DNA of 64,000 bases from Pseudomonas sp. PICF141 (GTDB lineage Bacteria > Pseudomonadota > Gammaproteobacteria > Pseudomonadales > Pseudomonadaceae): positions 1 to 64,000 of the forward strand of contig NZ_MUNM01000066.1 of NCBI RefSeq assembly GCF_002286815.1, in the 5' to 3' direction. Below are positions 41,807-49,661 of this stretch, piece by piece. Under the pieces are notes generated by a model that was not told where the DNA came from, did no database searches, and saw only the letters and a program-made list of their open reading frames with translations. Each line of letters opens with the position of its first letter. The first letter of the stretch is position 1. A program made the position numbers and the translations under genes.

Positions 41807-43912
41807 ATGCCGAGCATAGACGCCCTCGCCGATCGCTTATCGACCTACCTCGGCAAGGACCAGGTCAATCTGGTCCGCCGAGCGTACTTCTACGCCGAAC
41901 AAGCCCACGATGGCCAACGCCGCCGTAGCGGTGAGGCGTACGTCACGCATCCTCTTGCAGTGGCGAATATTCTTGCCGACATGCACATGGACCATCAGAG
42001 CCTGATGGCGGCCATGCTGCATGACGTGATCGAAGACACCGGTATTGCCAAGGAAGCGCTGCAAGCGCAGTTCGGCGAAACCGTGGCCGAACTGGTCGAC
42101 GGGGTCAGCAAACTGACCCAGATGAACTTCGAGACCAAGGCCGAAGCCCAGGCCGAAAACTTTCAGAAAATGGCCATGGCCATGGCGCGCGATATTCGCG
42201 TGATCCTGGTCAAGCTGGCCGACCGCCTGCACAACATGCGCACCCTGGAAGTACTGTCCGGCGAAAAGCGCCGGCGGATCGCCAAGGAAACCCTGGAAAT
42301 CTATGCGCCCATCGCCAACCGGCTGGGCATGCACGCCATTCGCATAGAATTCGAAGATCTCGGTTTCAAGGCCATGCACCCGATGCGTTCCGCGCGGATC
42401 AACCAGGCGGTCAAACGCGCCCGGGGCAACCGCAAGGAAATCGTCAACAAGATCGAAGAGTCCCTCAGCCACTGCCTGGCCATCGATGGCATCCAGGGCG
42501 AGGTCAGCGGTCGTCAGAAACACCTCTACGGCATCTACAAGAAAATGCGCGGCAAGCGTCGGGCCTTCAACGAAATCATGGACGTGTACGCGTTCCGGAT
42601 CATCGTCGACAAGGTCGATACCTGCTACCGCGTGCTGGGTGCCGTGCACAATTTGTACAAACCGTTGCCGGGGCGCTTCAAGGATTACATCGCGATCCCC
42701 AAGGCCAACGGCTACCAGTCGCTGCACACCACGCTGTTCGGCATGCATGGCGTACCGATCGAAATCCAGATCCGCACCCGCGAAATGGAAGAGATGGCCA
42801 ACAACGGCATCGCCGCCCATTGGCTGTACAAATCCAGCGGCGACGAGCAGCCCAAAGGCACTCACGCCCGTGCCCGCCAGTGGGTCAAAGGCGTGCTGGA
42901 AATGCAGCAACGGGCCGGCAACTCGCTGGAATTCATCGAGAGCGTGAAGATCGACCTGTTCCCGGACGAGGTCTACGTATTCACGCCCAAAGGCCGAATC
43001 ATGGAGCTGCCCAAAGGCTCCACGGCGGTCGACTTCGCTTATGCAGTGCACACCGACGTGGGCAACAGCTGCATTGCCTGCCGGATCAATCGTCGTCTCG
43101 CACCGCTGTCCGAACCGCTGCAAAGCGGCTCCACGGTCGAGATCGTCAGCGCCCCCGGCGCGCGGCCGAATCCGGCATGGCTTAATTTTGTGGTTACTGG
43201 CAAGGCGCGAACCCACATCCGTCATGCGTTGAAACTGCAGCGCCGTTCCGAGTCGATCAGCCTCGGCGAACGCCTGCTGAATAAGGTACTCAACGGTTTC
43301 GACAGTTCCCTGGAAAAAATCCCGGCCGAACGCGTGCAGTTGATGCTCCACGAATACCGCCTCGAACTGATCGAAGACCTGCTCGAAGACATTGGCCTGG
43401 GCAATCGCATGGCTTACGTGGTCGCCCGTCGCCTGCTTGGCGAAGGTGAACAACTGCCGAGCCCGGAAGGCCCGCTGGCGATTCGTGGCACCGAAGGTCT
43501 GGTGCTCAGTTACGCCAAGTGCTGCACGCCGATTCCGGGCGACCCGATTGTCGGCCATCTGTCCGCGGGCAAAGGCATGGTGGTGCACCTGGACAATTGC
43601 CGTAACATCAGCGAGATCCGTCACAACCCGGAAAAATGCATCCAGCTCTCGTGGGCCAAGGATGTCACCGGCGAATTCAATGTCGAGCTGCGCGTCGAAC
43701 TGGAACACCAGCGCGGCCTGATCGCCCTGCTGGCCAGCAGCGTCAACGCGGCCGACGGCAATATCGAAAAAATCAGCATGGACGAACGCGACGGTCGTAT
43801 CAGCGTGGTCCAACTGGTGGTCAGCGTGCACGACCGCGTGCACCTGGCCCGCGTGATCAAGAAACTGCGCGCCCTGACCGGGGTCATCCGCATCACCCGC
43901 ATGCGCGCGTAG
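41807..43912 (+). CDS. spoT: Bifunctional (p)ppGpp synthetase/hydrolase
   Basis: A 701-residue RelA/SpoT-family protein. The N-terminal HD hydrolase domain is intact (THPLAVANILADMHMD and HDVIEDTGI), which marks SpoT rather than the hydrolase-dead RelA. The synthetase domain (GRFKDYIAIPKANGYQSLHT), TGS domain (VYVFTPKGRIMELPKGSTA), a CCTPIPGD helical/zinc-finger region and a C-terminal ACT domain follow. It sets cellular (p)ppGpp under starvation other than for amino acids. Confidence 0.97.
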   Translation: MPSIDALADRLSTYLGKDQVNLVRRAYFYAEQAHDGQRRRSGEAYVTHPLAVANILADMHMDHQSLMAAMLHDVIEDTGIAKEALQAQFGETVAELVDGVSKLTQMNFETKAEAQAENFQKMAMAMARDIRVILVKLADRLHNMRTLEVLSGEKRRRIAKETLEIYAPIANRLGMHAIRIEFEDLGFKAMHPMRSARINQAVKRARGNRKEIVNKIEESLSHCLAIDGIQGEVSGRQKHLYGIYKKMRGKRRAFNEIMDVYAFRIIVDKVDTCYRVLGAVHNLYKPLPGRFKDYIAIPKANGYQSLHTTLFGMHGVPIEIQIRTREMEEMANNGIAAHWLYKSSGDEQPKGTHARARQWVKGVLEMQQRAGNSLEFIESVKIDLFPDEVYVFTPKGRIMELPKGSTAVDFAYAVHTDVGNSCIACRINRRLAPLSEPLQSGSTVEIVSAPGARPNPAWLNFVVTGKARTHIRHALKLQRRSESISLGERLLNKVLNGFDSSLEKIPAERVQLMLHEYRLELIEDLLEDIGLGNRMAYVVARRLLGEGEQLPSPEGPLAIRGTEGLVLSYAKCCTPIPGDPIVGHLSAGKGMVVHLDNCRNISEIRHNPEKCIQLSWAKDVTGEFNVELRVELEHQRGLIALLASSVNAADGNIEKISMDERDGRISVVQLVVSVHDRVHLARVIKKLRALTGVIRITRMRA

Positions 43913-43936
43913 CCCATCCCTTACAAGGAGTCATAC

Positions 43937-44317
43937 ATGACCAAGACCGTTATCAACAGCGACAAGGCCCCGGCCGCCATCGGTACTTATTCCCAGGCGA
44001 TCAAGGCTGGTAACACCGTTTACATGTCGGGTCAGATTCCTCTGGACCCAAAAACCATGGAACTGGTTGAAGGCTTCGAGGCCCAGACCGTCCAGGTGTT
44101 CGAGAACCTCAAAGCCGTGGCTGAAGCGGCCGGTGGTTCGTTCAAGGACATCGTCAAACTGAACATCTTCCTCACCGACCTGAGCCACTTCGCCAAGGTC
44201 AACGAGATCATGGGCAAGTACTTCGAGCAACCTTACCCAGCCCGCGCCGCCATCGGCGTAGCCGCCCTGCCAAAGGGTTCGCAGGTTGAAATGGATGCCA
44301 TTCTGGTCATCGAGTAA
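43937..44317 (+). CDS. ridA: RidA family 2-iminobutanoate/2-iminopropanoate deaminase
   Basis: A 126-residue RidA that destroys reactive enamine/imine products of PLP enzymes such as threonine dehydratase. GTYSQAIKAGNTVYMSGQIP and the C-terminal PARAAIGVAALPKGSQVEMD with the catalytic arginine are canonical. AAGGAG precedes the ATG; it sits 24 bases after spoT, a conserved pair. This is the archetypal RidA, distinct from the dad-operon member at 17127. Confidence 0.95.
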   Translation: MTKTVINSDKAPAAIGTYSQAIKAGNTVYMSGQIPLDPKTMELVEGFEAQTVQVFENLKAVAEAAGGSFKDIVKLNIFLTDLSHFAKVNEIMGKYFEQPYPARAAIGVAALPKGSQVEMDAILVIE

Positions 44318-44374
44318 TGTGTCCGGCGCAGTCCGTTAAAGGCTGCGCCGATCTTGCTTTGAAAGGATTCCACC

Positions 44375-45115
44375 ATGCGCCAAGCGCTAGCTCTCTCGCT
44401 GGTCGCCCTTCTCTTGGGCGGTTGTGCCAGCGATCCTGCCGATCGTGATATCAGCGGCACCTGGATCAATCAGTCGGCGATCGATGCTGCATCCAAGGGC
44501 GGCCCCCTGCGCGAAGCGCTCCAGGCCTATGGTCCGAACCTGGAGTGGGACATCAACACCCGAGCCGGTCAGGCCCGCTACACCAATGGTTTTGAAAACG
44601 TCGAAGGCAAGTTGCTGGGCGAGGAGTCCGGCGCCTGGAAAGTCGACTTTTATGGCAGCTCCGCCAGCGAGCTGAAGCGTGACGGCAAGCAACTGAGCCA
44701 GGCCGCCAACGACAACGAGCCGGAGCAAGTCTTCGACCGTGCATCGGTCCCGGTACCCGAAGGCGCACCGATTGGCGCGAGTTTCGAGCGGGCACTGTAT
44801 TCGGCTTACATGGGCGGCAGCTGGAAAATCGTCAGCGGCCCCGGCGAAGGCAACACCGTGAAATTCCAGGCCGATGGCCAGGTCGCCGGCCTGCCCGGTG
44901 CCGATCGTTATGCCCTGTGCCTGGCGGGCGATTGCGCATCAATGAGCGGCGGCAACGACAATATCTGGCTGCAGGTTAACGGCCAGGGCAACACCTGGAT
45001 CTTTGCGCGCAAGGGCAACGAACTGGAGATTTTCCAGACCGTGAATACCGCACTGGCGGACGAGATGCCGCAGTTCACCCAGGGTGATCGCAAGTGGTTG
45101 CTGGAGAAACAGTAA
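44375..45115 (+). CDS. Putative lipoprotein of unknown function
   Basis: A 246-residue protein with a signal ending in the lipobox LLLGGC (cysteine near residue 17), so it is probably anchored in the envelope. The mature part has regularly spaced Trp/Gly residues (ISGTWINQSAIDAASKGGPL, SGAWKVDFYGSSASELKRDG, YMGGSWKIVSGPGEG), suggesting a lipocalin- or META-like beta fold, but I do not recognise the family. AAAGGA precedes the ATG. A similar gene lies after ridA in other pseudomonads. Confidence 0.8.
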   Translation: MRQALALSLVALLLGGCASDPADRDISGTWINQSAIDAASKGGPLREALQAYGPNLEWDINTRAGQARYTNGFENVEGKLLGEESGAWKVDFYGSSASELKRDGKQLSQAANDNEPEQVFDRASVPVPEGAPIGASFERALYSAYMGGSWKIVSGPGEGNTVKFQADGQVAGLPGADRYALCLAGDCASMSGGNDNIWLQVNGQGNTWIFARKGNELEIFQTVNTALADEMPQFTQGDRKWLLEKQ

Positions 45116-45141
45116 ACCGAATCTGAAGCCAACAGATAACC

Positions 45142-45233
45142 CTGTGGGAGCGGGCTTGCCCGCGATGGCGGTGTAACAGTCAACCTGGATGTTGAATGTT
45201 ATGGCCTCATCGCGGGCAAGCCCGCTCCCACAG
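45142..45233. repeat. REP pair (GGGAGCGGGCTTGCCCGCGAT type)
   Basis: Inverted CTGTGGGAGCGGGCTTGCCC arms around about 45 bases, between the convergent lipoprotein and SDR genes. Confidence 0.85.
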
Positions 45234-45255
45234 TTGTTGTGTGTGTAACTGGATT

Positions 45256-46113
45256 TCAGCAGCGGCCTTCGAGGATCGCGGCGTACCCTTCGCGGAAACT
45301 CGGATATTTCGGCTTCCAGCCCAACGCCTTCGCCCGAACATTGCTGCAGCGCTTGCTGCCGGCACGACGCACACTCGCATCCTCGGCCCATTCGGTCACG
45401 CCCAGATACTCACGCAACCAACCCACTACTTCAGCCAATGGCGCGGGCGCATCATCGACGCCGATGTAACAATCATCCAGCGCCACCCCACGCCGATCCG
45501 CATCAAGCAGGAATGCCAGCAACCCCGCCGCGTCATCGACGTGAATGCGGTTGGCATATAACGGAGGATCGATGGCCACGCGATAGCCGCGACGGACCTG
45601 GGTCAGCAGCCACTCGCGGCCCGGACCATATATGCCGGTCAGGCGCACGATGCTGGCCGGGATGCCGCTATCGAGCGCCACCTGCTCGGCTTCGAGCATC
45701 AAACGACCCGAATAGCCGCCCGCCACCGTCGGCGAAGTCTCATCGATCCACTCACCGTTCTGCTGGCCGTAAACACTGCTGCTGGAAACGAACAGCAGTC
45801 GATCGGGTACTTGCCCATAGTCACCCAGCCATTCCAGCACGTGCTGCAAACCCTGCACATAAGCGGCGCGGTATCCGGCCTCATCGTGATCGGTGGCCGC
45901 CGCGCAATACACCAGGTAATCCACCGCACCGATTGGCCAGGTCGCCGGGCAGTCTTTATTGAACAAGTCGCCGGCAACGCCGATCACGCCCTGTGGCAGA
46001 CGTGAGACATCACGCCGCAAGCCGTGAACCTCCCACCCGCAAGCCAGCAATTGCGTAGCCAGACGACTGCCGACATCACCGCAGCCGGCGATCAAAACAG
46101 AAGGCGCGGACAT
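45256..46113 (-). CDS. NAD(P)-dependent epimerase/SDR family protein (YeeZ-like)
   Basis: A 285-residue Rossmann-fold protein of the extended/atypical SDR type. The nucleotide site is VLIAGCGDVGSRLATQLLAC, close to the GxxGxxG form of YeeZ proteins; YSGRLMLEAEQVAL contains the tyrosine region, though the catalytic YxxxK is not standard. Substrate unknown. GGGAG precedes the ATG. Divergent from exbB. Confidence 0.82.
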   Translation of the reverse strand: MSAPSVLIAGCGDVGSRLATQLLACGWEVHGLRRDVSRLPQGVIGVAGDLFNKDCPATWPIGAVDYLVYCAAATDHDEAGYRAAYVQGLQHVLEWLGDYGQVPDRLLFVSSSSVYGQQNGEWIDETSPTVAGGYSGRLMLEAEQVALDSGIPASIVRLTGIYGPGREWLLTQVRRGYRVAIDPPLYANRIHVDDAAGLLAFLLDADRRGVALDDCYIGVDDAPAPLAEVVGWLREYLGVTEWAEDASVRRAGSKRCSNVRAKALGWKPKYPSFREGYAAILEGRC

Positions 46114-46303
46114 CAGAAAACTCCCATCGGAAAGTCACAGACTAGCGCCGGCAAGGGACCTGGGGCTAGCAATGAAGGAAAAAAAGATACTCTATTACTT
46201 TTGTTAACAAGAATTACTTGCAATAATGCCCACCACTTTTGTTCTCGGCCTCACGAGGCCTGGAAGAACATTTACCGTTTTTTTCCTTTCAGGTCCGGCC
46301 AGC

Positions 46304-47260
46304 ATGACACCCAATCAATTCCCCGCTTCGCCAACCAAACGACCTCGCGCCTGGAGCGCGGTTGCCGCCCTGCTGCTCAGCCTGATGCTGGCACCGACCG
46401 CCGCCTTCGCCGATGCACAAGCGCCGGCCACCCAGCCTGCTGCCGCTCAAACACCCGCCGCGCCTGCTGTGGCACCTGCCGCGACCGATCCGGTCCAGGC
46501 CGTGGACGCCACTGACATGCCGGAAGTCCTCGAAGCCGACAACACGCTGGGCATGGCCCATGACTTGTCGCCATGGGGCATGTACCAGAACGCCGACATC
46601 ATTGTGAAAATCGTGATGATCGGCCTGGCCATTGCCTCGATCATCACCTGGACCATCTGGATCGCCAAGGGCTTCGAGCTGATGGGCGCCAAGCGTCGTC
46701 TGCGCACTGAAATCACCCACCTGAAAAAAGCCACCACCCTTAAAGAAGCCAGCGCAACGGCAGGCAAGGAAGGCACCCTCGCCCACCTGCTGGTCCATGA
46801 TGCACTGGAAGAAATGCGCCTGTCGGCCAACAGCCGCGAGAAAGAAGGCATCAAGGAACGCGTGAGCTTTCGTCTGGAGCGCCTCGTCGCTGCCTGCGGT
46901 CGCAACATGAGCAGCGGCACCGGCGTCCTCGCCACCATCGGTTCCACCGCGCCGTTCGTCGGTCTGTTCGGTACCGTGTGGGGCATCATGAACAGCTTCA
47001 TCGGCATCGCCAAAACCCAGACCACCAACCTCGCCGTCGTGGCGCCCGGCATCGCCGAAGCCCTGCTAGCAACTGCGCTGGGCCTGGTTGCCGCGATTCC
47101 TGCGGTGGTCATCTACAACGTCTTCGCCCGCTCCATCGCCGGTTACAAGGCACAAGTGTCCGACGCCTCGGCAGAAGTACTGCTCCTGGTCAGCCGTGAT
47201 CTCGACCACCTGCCGACCGAGCAGCGCAGCTCGCAACCGCACATGGTGAAAGTGGGGTAA
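46304..47260 (+). CDS. exbB: TonB-system proton channel subunit ExbB
   Basis: A 318-residue inner-membrane protein, part of the proton-driven motor that powers TonB-dependent uptake of siderophores and other ligands. A signal-like N-terminus and an Ala/Pro-rich periplasmic segment (to about residue 70) precede the MotA/TolQ/ExbB core, a form common in Pseudomonas. The core shows APFVGLFGTVWGIMNSFIGI and APGIAEALLATALGLVAAIP. The upstream AT-rich tract (about 46180-46230, with GAATTACTTGCAATAAT) is where a Fur box would be expected, but the match is weak. Ribosome site is also weak. Confidence 0.94.
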   Translation: MTPNQFPASPTKRPRAWSAVAALLLSLMLAPTAAFADAQAPATQPAAAQTPAAPAVAPAATDPVQAVDATDMPEVLEADNTLGMAHDLSPWGMYQNADIIVKIVMIGLAIASIITWTIWIAKGFELMGAKRRLRTEITHLKKATTLKEASATAGKEGTLAHLLVHDALEEMRLSANSREKEGIKERVSFRLERLVAACGRNMSSGTGVLATIGSTAPFVGLFGTVWGIMNSFIGIAKTQTTNLAVVAPGIAEALLATALGLVAAIPAVVIYNVFARSIAGYKAQVSDASAEVLLLVSRDLDHLPTEQRSSQPHMVKVG

Positions 47261-47266
47261 TCGGCC

Positions 47267-47695
47267 ATGGGCCTGCATTTGAAAGAAGGCGCAGACGACG
47301 ATCTGGCCGAGAACCACGAAATCAACGTCACGCCGTTCATCGACGTGATGCTGGTGCTGTTGATCATCTTCATGGTGGCCGCGCCGTTGGCCACCGTAGA
47401 CATCAAGGTCGACCTGCCCGCCTCCACCGCCAAACCGGCGCCGCGGCCAGAGAAACCGGTGTTTCTCAGCGTGAAGGCTGACCAGCGCCTGTTCCTTGGC
47501 GAAGATGAGGTGAAGGCCGAAACCCTGGGCGCCACACTCGACGCCAAGACCCAAGGCAAGAAAGACACGACGATCTTCTTCCAGGCCGACAAAGGCGTGG
47601 ACTACGGCGACCTGATGAGCGTGATGGACGCCCTGCGCGCCGCCGGCTACCTGAAGGTCGGCCTGGTCGGACTCGAGACGGCAGCCAAGAAATGA
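47267..47695 (+). CDS. exbD: TonB-system proton channel subunit ExbD
   Basis: A 142-residue protein with one N-terminal transmembrane helix carrying the proton-conducting aspartate (VTPFIDVMLVLLIIFMVAAP) and a periplasmic domain ending DALRAAGYLKVGLVGLE. It follows exbB by 6 bases and its stop overlaps the tonB start (ATGA), so the three subunits are translated together. Confidence 0.96.
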   Translation: MGLHLKEGADDDLAENHEINVTPFIDVMLVLLIIFMVAAPLATVDIKVDLPASTAKPAPRPEKPVFLSVKADQRLFLGEDEVKAETLGATLDAKTQGKKDTTIFFQADKGVDYGDLMSVMDALRAAGYLKVGLVGLETAAKK

Positions 47696-48438
47696 TCAAC
47701 ACGCGCCAAAAGCTGACGCGTTACAGCGGGAGCCTGGCCGTGGTGCTGGGCGTTCATGCGCTGGCCATTGCGCTGGCGCTGAACTGGACGTCGCGCCCGC
47801 CGATCCAGCTGCCGCCGCAAGCGATGATGGTCGAGCTGGCGCCGGTTCCGGCCCCGCCACCGCCCGCACCGCCGAAAGTGATCACGCCGCCACAGCCACC
47901 GGCCCCGGTGGAAGAATTGCCGCTGCCGAAACTGGCTGAAGCACCGAAGGCCGAAATCGCCGTGCCGAAACAGGTCAAACCCAAGCCCAAGCCTCAACCG
48001 CCCAAGCCTGTGGAGAAAAAGCCGGAGCCGCCGAAGGAGAAGCCTTCCGAGGAAAAACCGAGCGATGCGCAACCGACCCAGGCACCGACGGAGAAATCCG
48101 CTCAGCCAGCGCCTGGTCCATCACCGGCGCAGCAAGCGGCCAAAGCCAGCTGGCAAGGCACCCTGCTCGCGCACTTGGCCAAGTACAAAAAGTACCCGGC
48201 CAGTGCACAGGCGCGGGGCAAGGAAGGTTTGAACCGTCTGCGCTTCGTGGTGGATGCTGAAGGCAACGTGTTGTCGTTCGAACTGGTGAGCCGCTCCGGC
48301 AACGCCGATCTGGACCGGGCTACCCTGGAAATGATCCGCCGCGCCCAACCGCTGCCCAAGCCACCGGCTGACATGCTGAATAACGGCTCCATCGAAATCG
48401 TTGCACCGTTTGTTTACTCGCTGGAACGCCGACGCTAA
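47692..48438 (+). CDS. tonB: Energy transducer TonB
   Basis: A 248-residue protein with an N-terminal membrane anchor containing the conserved histidine (SLAVVLGVHALAIALALNW), a long Pro/Lys/Glu-rich periplasm-spanning region (about residues 40-150) and a C-terminal TonB domain (YKKYPASAQARGKEGLNRLR and FELVSRSGNADLDRATLEMI). It delivers energy from ExbBD to outer-membrane receptors. Overlaps exbD by four bases. Confidence 0.96.
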   Translation: MINTRQKLTRYSGSLAVVLGVHALAIALALNWTSRPPIQLPPQAMMVELAPVPAPPPPAPPKVITPPQPPAPVEELPLPKLAEAPKAEIAVPKQVKPKPKPQPPKPVEKKPEPPKEKPSEEKPSDAQPTQAPTEKSAQPAPGPSPAQQAAKASWQGTLLAHLAKYKKYPASAQARGKEGLNRLRFVVDAEGNVLSFELVSRSGNADLDRATLEMIRRAQPLPKPPADMLNNGSIEIVAPFVYSLERRR

Positions 48439-48453
48439 AACGCAATACAAGAC

Positions 48454-48545
48454 CCTGTGGGAGCGGGCTTGTCCACGATAGCGATGTAACAGCCAACTAA
48501 GAGGTTGGATGTGATGGCCTCATCGCGGGCAAGCCCGCTCCCACA
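48454..48545. repeat. REP pair with degenerate left arm
   Basis: CTGTGGGAGCGGGCTTGTCC is followed after about 45 bases by the standard GGGCAAGCCCGCTCCCACA. The left arm carries GTCCACGAT where the other copies have GCCCGCGAT, so it has begun to diverge. Confidence 0.8.
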
Positions 48546-48580
48546 AGCACATCCCTTTTCAGAAAGATCCGCGATTGCTA

Positions 48581-48604
48581 AAAAGGCACCGAAAGGTGCC
48601 TTTT
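48581..48604 (+). terminator. Intrinsic terminator of exbB-exbD-tonB
   Basis: AAAAGGCACC and GGTGCCTTTT form a 10-bp stem with a GAAA tetraloop. It lies after the REP pair and before oxyR. Confidence 0.85.
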
Positions 48605-48722
48605 GCATATCTGGCAACGGCAAATCCGCATTGCCCAGTGTCACTCAGCACACTCAGTCTGATAACGTGCGTCTATCGATTGCAGCCGGTATGCTTGGCT
48701 CGCAACTTCATGGACGCTTGCT

Positions 48723-49652
48723 ATGACTCTCACAGAATTACGCTACATCGTAACCCTCGCCCAAGAGCAGCACTTCGGCCACGCGGCCGAGCGTTGCCAC
48801 GTCAGCCAGCCAACCCTGTCGGTGGGCGTGAAAAAGCTCGAAGACGAACTCGGTGTGCTGATTTTCGAGCGCAGCAAGAGCGCCGTGCGCCTGACCCCGG
48901 TCGGCGAAGGCATTGTCGCCCAGGCGCAGAAAGTCCTGGAGCAGGCCCAGGGCATCCGCGAATTGGCCCAGGCCGGCAAGAACCAGCTGACCGCGCCCCT
49001 GAAAGTCGGCGCAATCTACACTGTCGGCCCGTACCTGTTCCCGCACCTGATTCCACAACTGCACCGGGTCGCCCCGCAGATGCCGTTGTACATCGAAGAA
49101 AACTTCACCCACGTGCTGCGCGACAAACTGCGCAATGGCGAGCTCGACGCGATCATCATCGCCCTGCCGTTCAACGAAGCCGACGTGCTGACCTTGCAGC
49201 TCTACGACGAGCCATTCTACGTGCTGATGCCGGCCCAGCATGCGTGGACGCAAAAAGAGTCCATCGACGCGGCCCTGCTCAACGACAAGAGCCTGCTGCT
49301 GCTAGGCGAAGGCCACTGCTTCCGCGATCAAGTGCTGGAAGCCTGCCCGACCTTGACCAAAGGCAACGATGGCGCCAAACACACCACGGTGGAATCCAGC
49401 TCGCTGGAAACCATTCGCCACATGGTCGCCTCCGGCCTGGGCATTTCGATCCTGCCGCTGTCGGCGGTGGACAGTCACCACTACGCTCCCGGCGTGATCG
49501 AAGTGCGCCCATTGAGCGCGCCCGTGCCGTTTCGCACCGTGGCCATCGCCTGGCGTGCGAGCTTTCCGCGGCCGAAGGCGATAGAAATTCTCGCCGACTC
49601 CATTCGCCTGTGCTCGGTGGCCAAGCCGCCAGCACCGGTGGTGGCCGGTTAA
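48723..49652 (+). CDS. oxyR: Hydrogen peroxide-sensing regulator OxyR
   Basis: A 309-residue LysR-type regulator that activates catalase and peroxidase genes. The helix-turn-helix reads FGHAAERCHVSQPTLSVGVK. The two redox cysteines are nine residues apart in GEGHCFRDQVLEACP, as in E. coli Cys199/Cys208, and form a disulfide under peroxide. The ribosome site is weak. RecG follows after 9 bases, the conserved oxyR-recG pair of pseudomonads. Confidence 0.97.
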   Translation: MTLTELRYIVTLAQEQHFGHAAERCHVSQPTLSVGVKKLEDELGVLIFERSKSAVRLTPVGEGIVAQAQKVLEQAQGIRELAQAGKNQLTAPLKVGAIYTVGPYLFPHLIPQLHRVAPQMPLYIEENFTHVLRDKLRNGELDAIIIALPFNEADVLTLQLYDEPFYVLMPAQHAWTQKESIDAALLNDKSLLLLGEGHCFRDQVLEACPTLTKGNDGAKHTTVESSSLETIRHMVASGLGISILPLSAVDSHHYAPGVIEVRPLSAPVPFRTVAIAWRASFPRPKAIEILADSIRLCSVAKPPAPVVAG

Positions 49653-49661
49653 GTCACAGCC

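Noticed and set aside
41837..43843. 668-codon minus-strand frame across spoT
   Set aside because: Antisense shadow; spoT carries all family motifs and its operon context.
46180..46230. Fur box upstream of exbB
   Set aside because: GAATTACTTGCAATAAT is AT-rich but matches the Fur consensus poorly; iron control is plausible from function only, so no site is listed.
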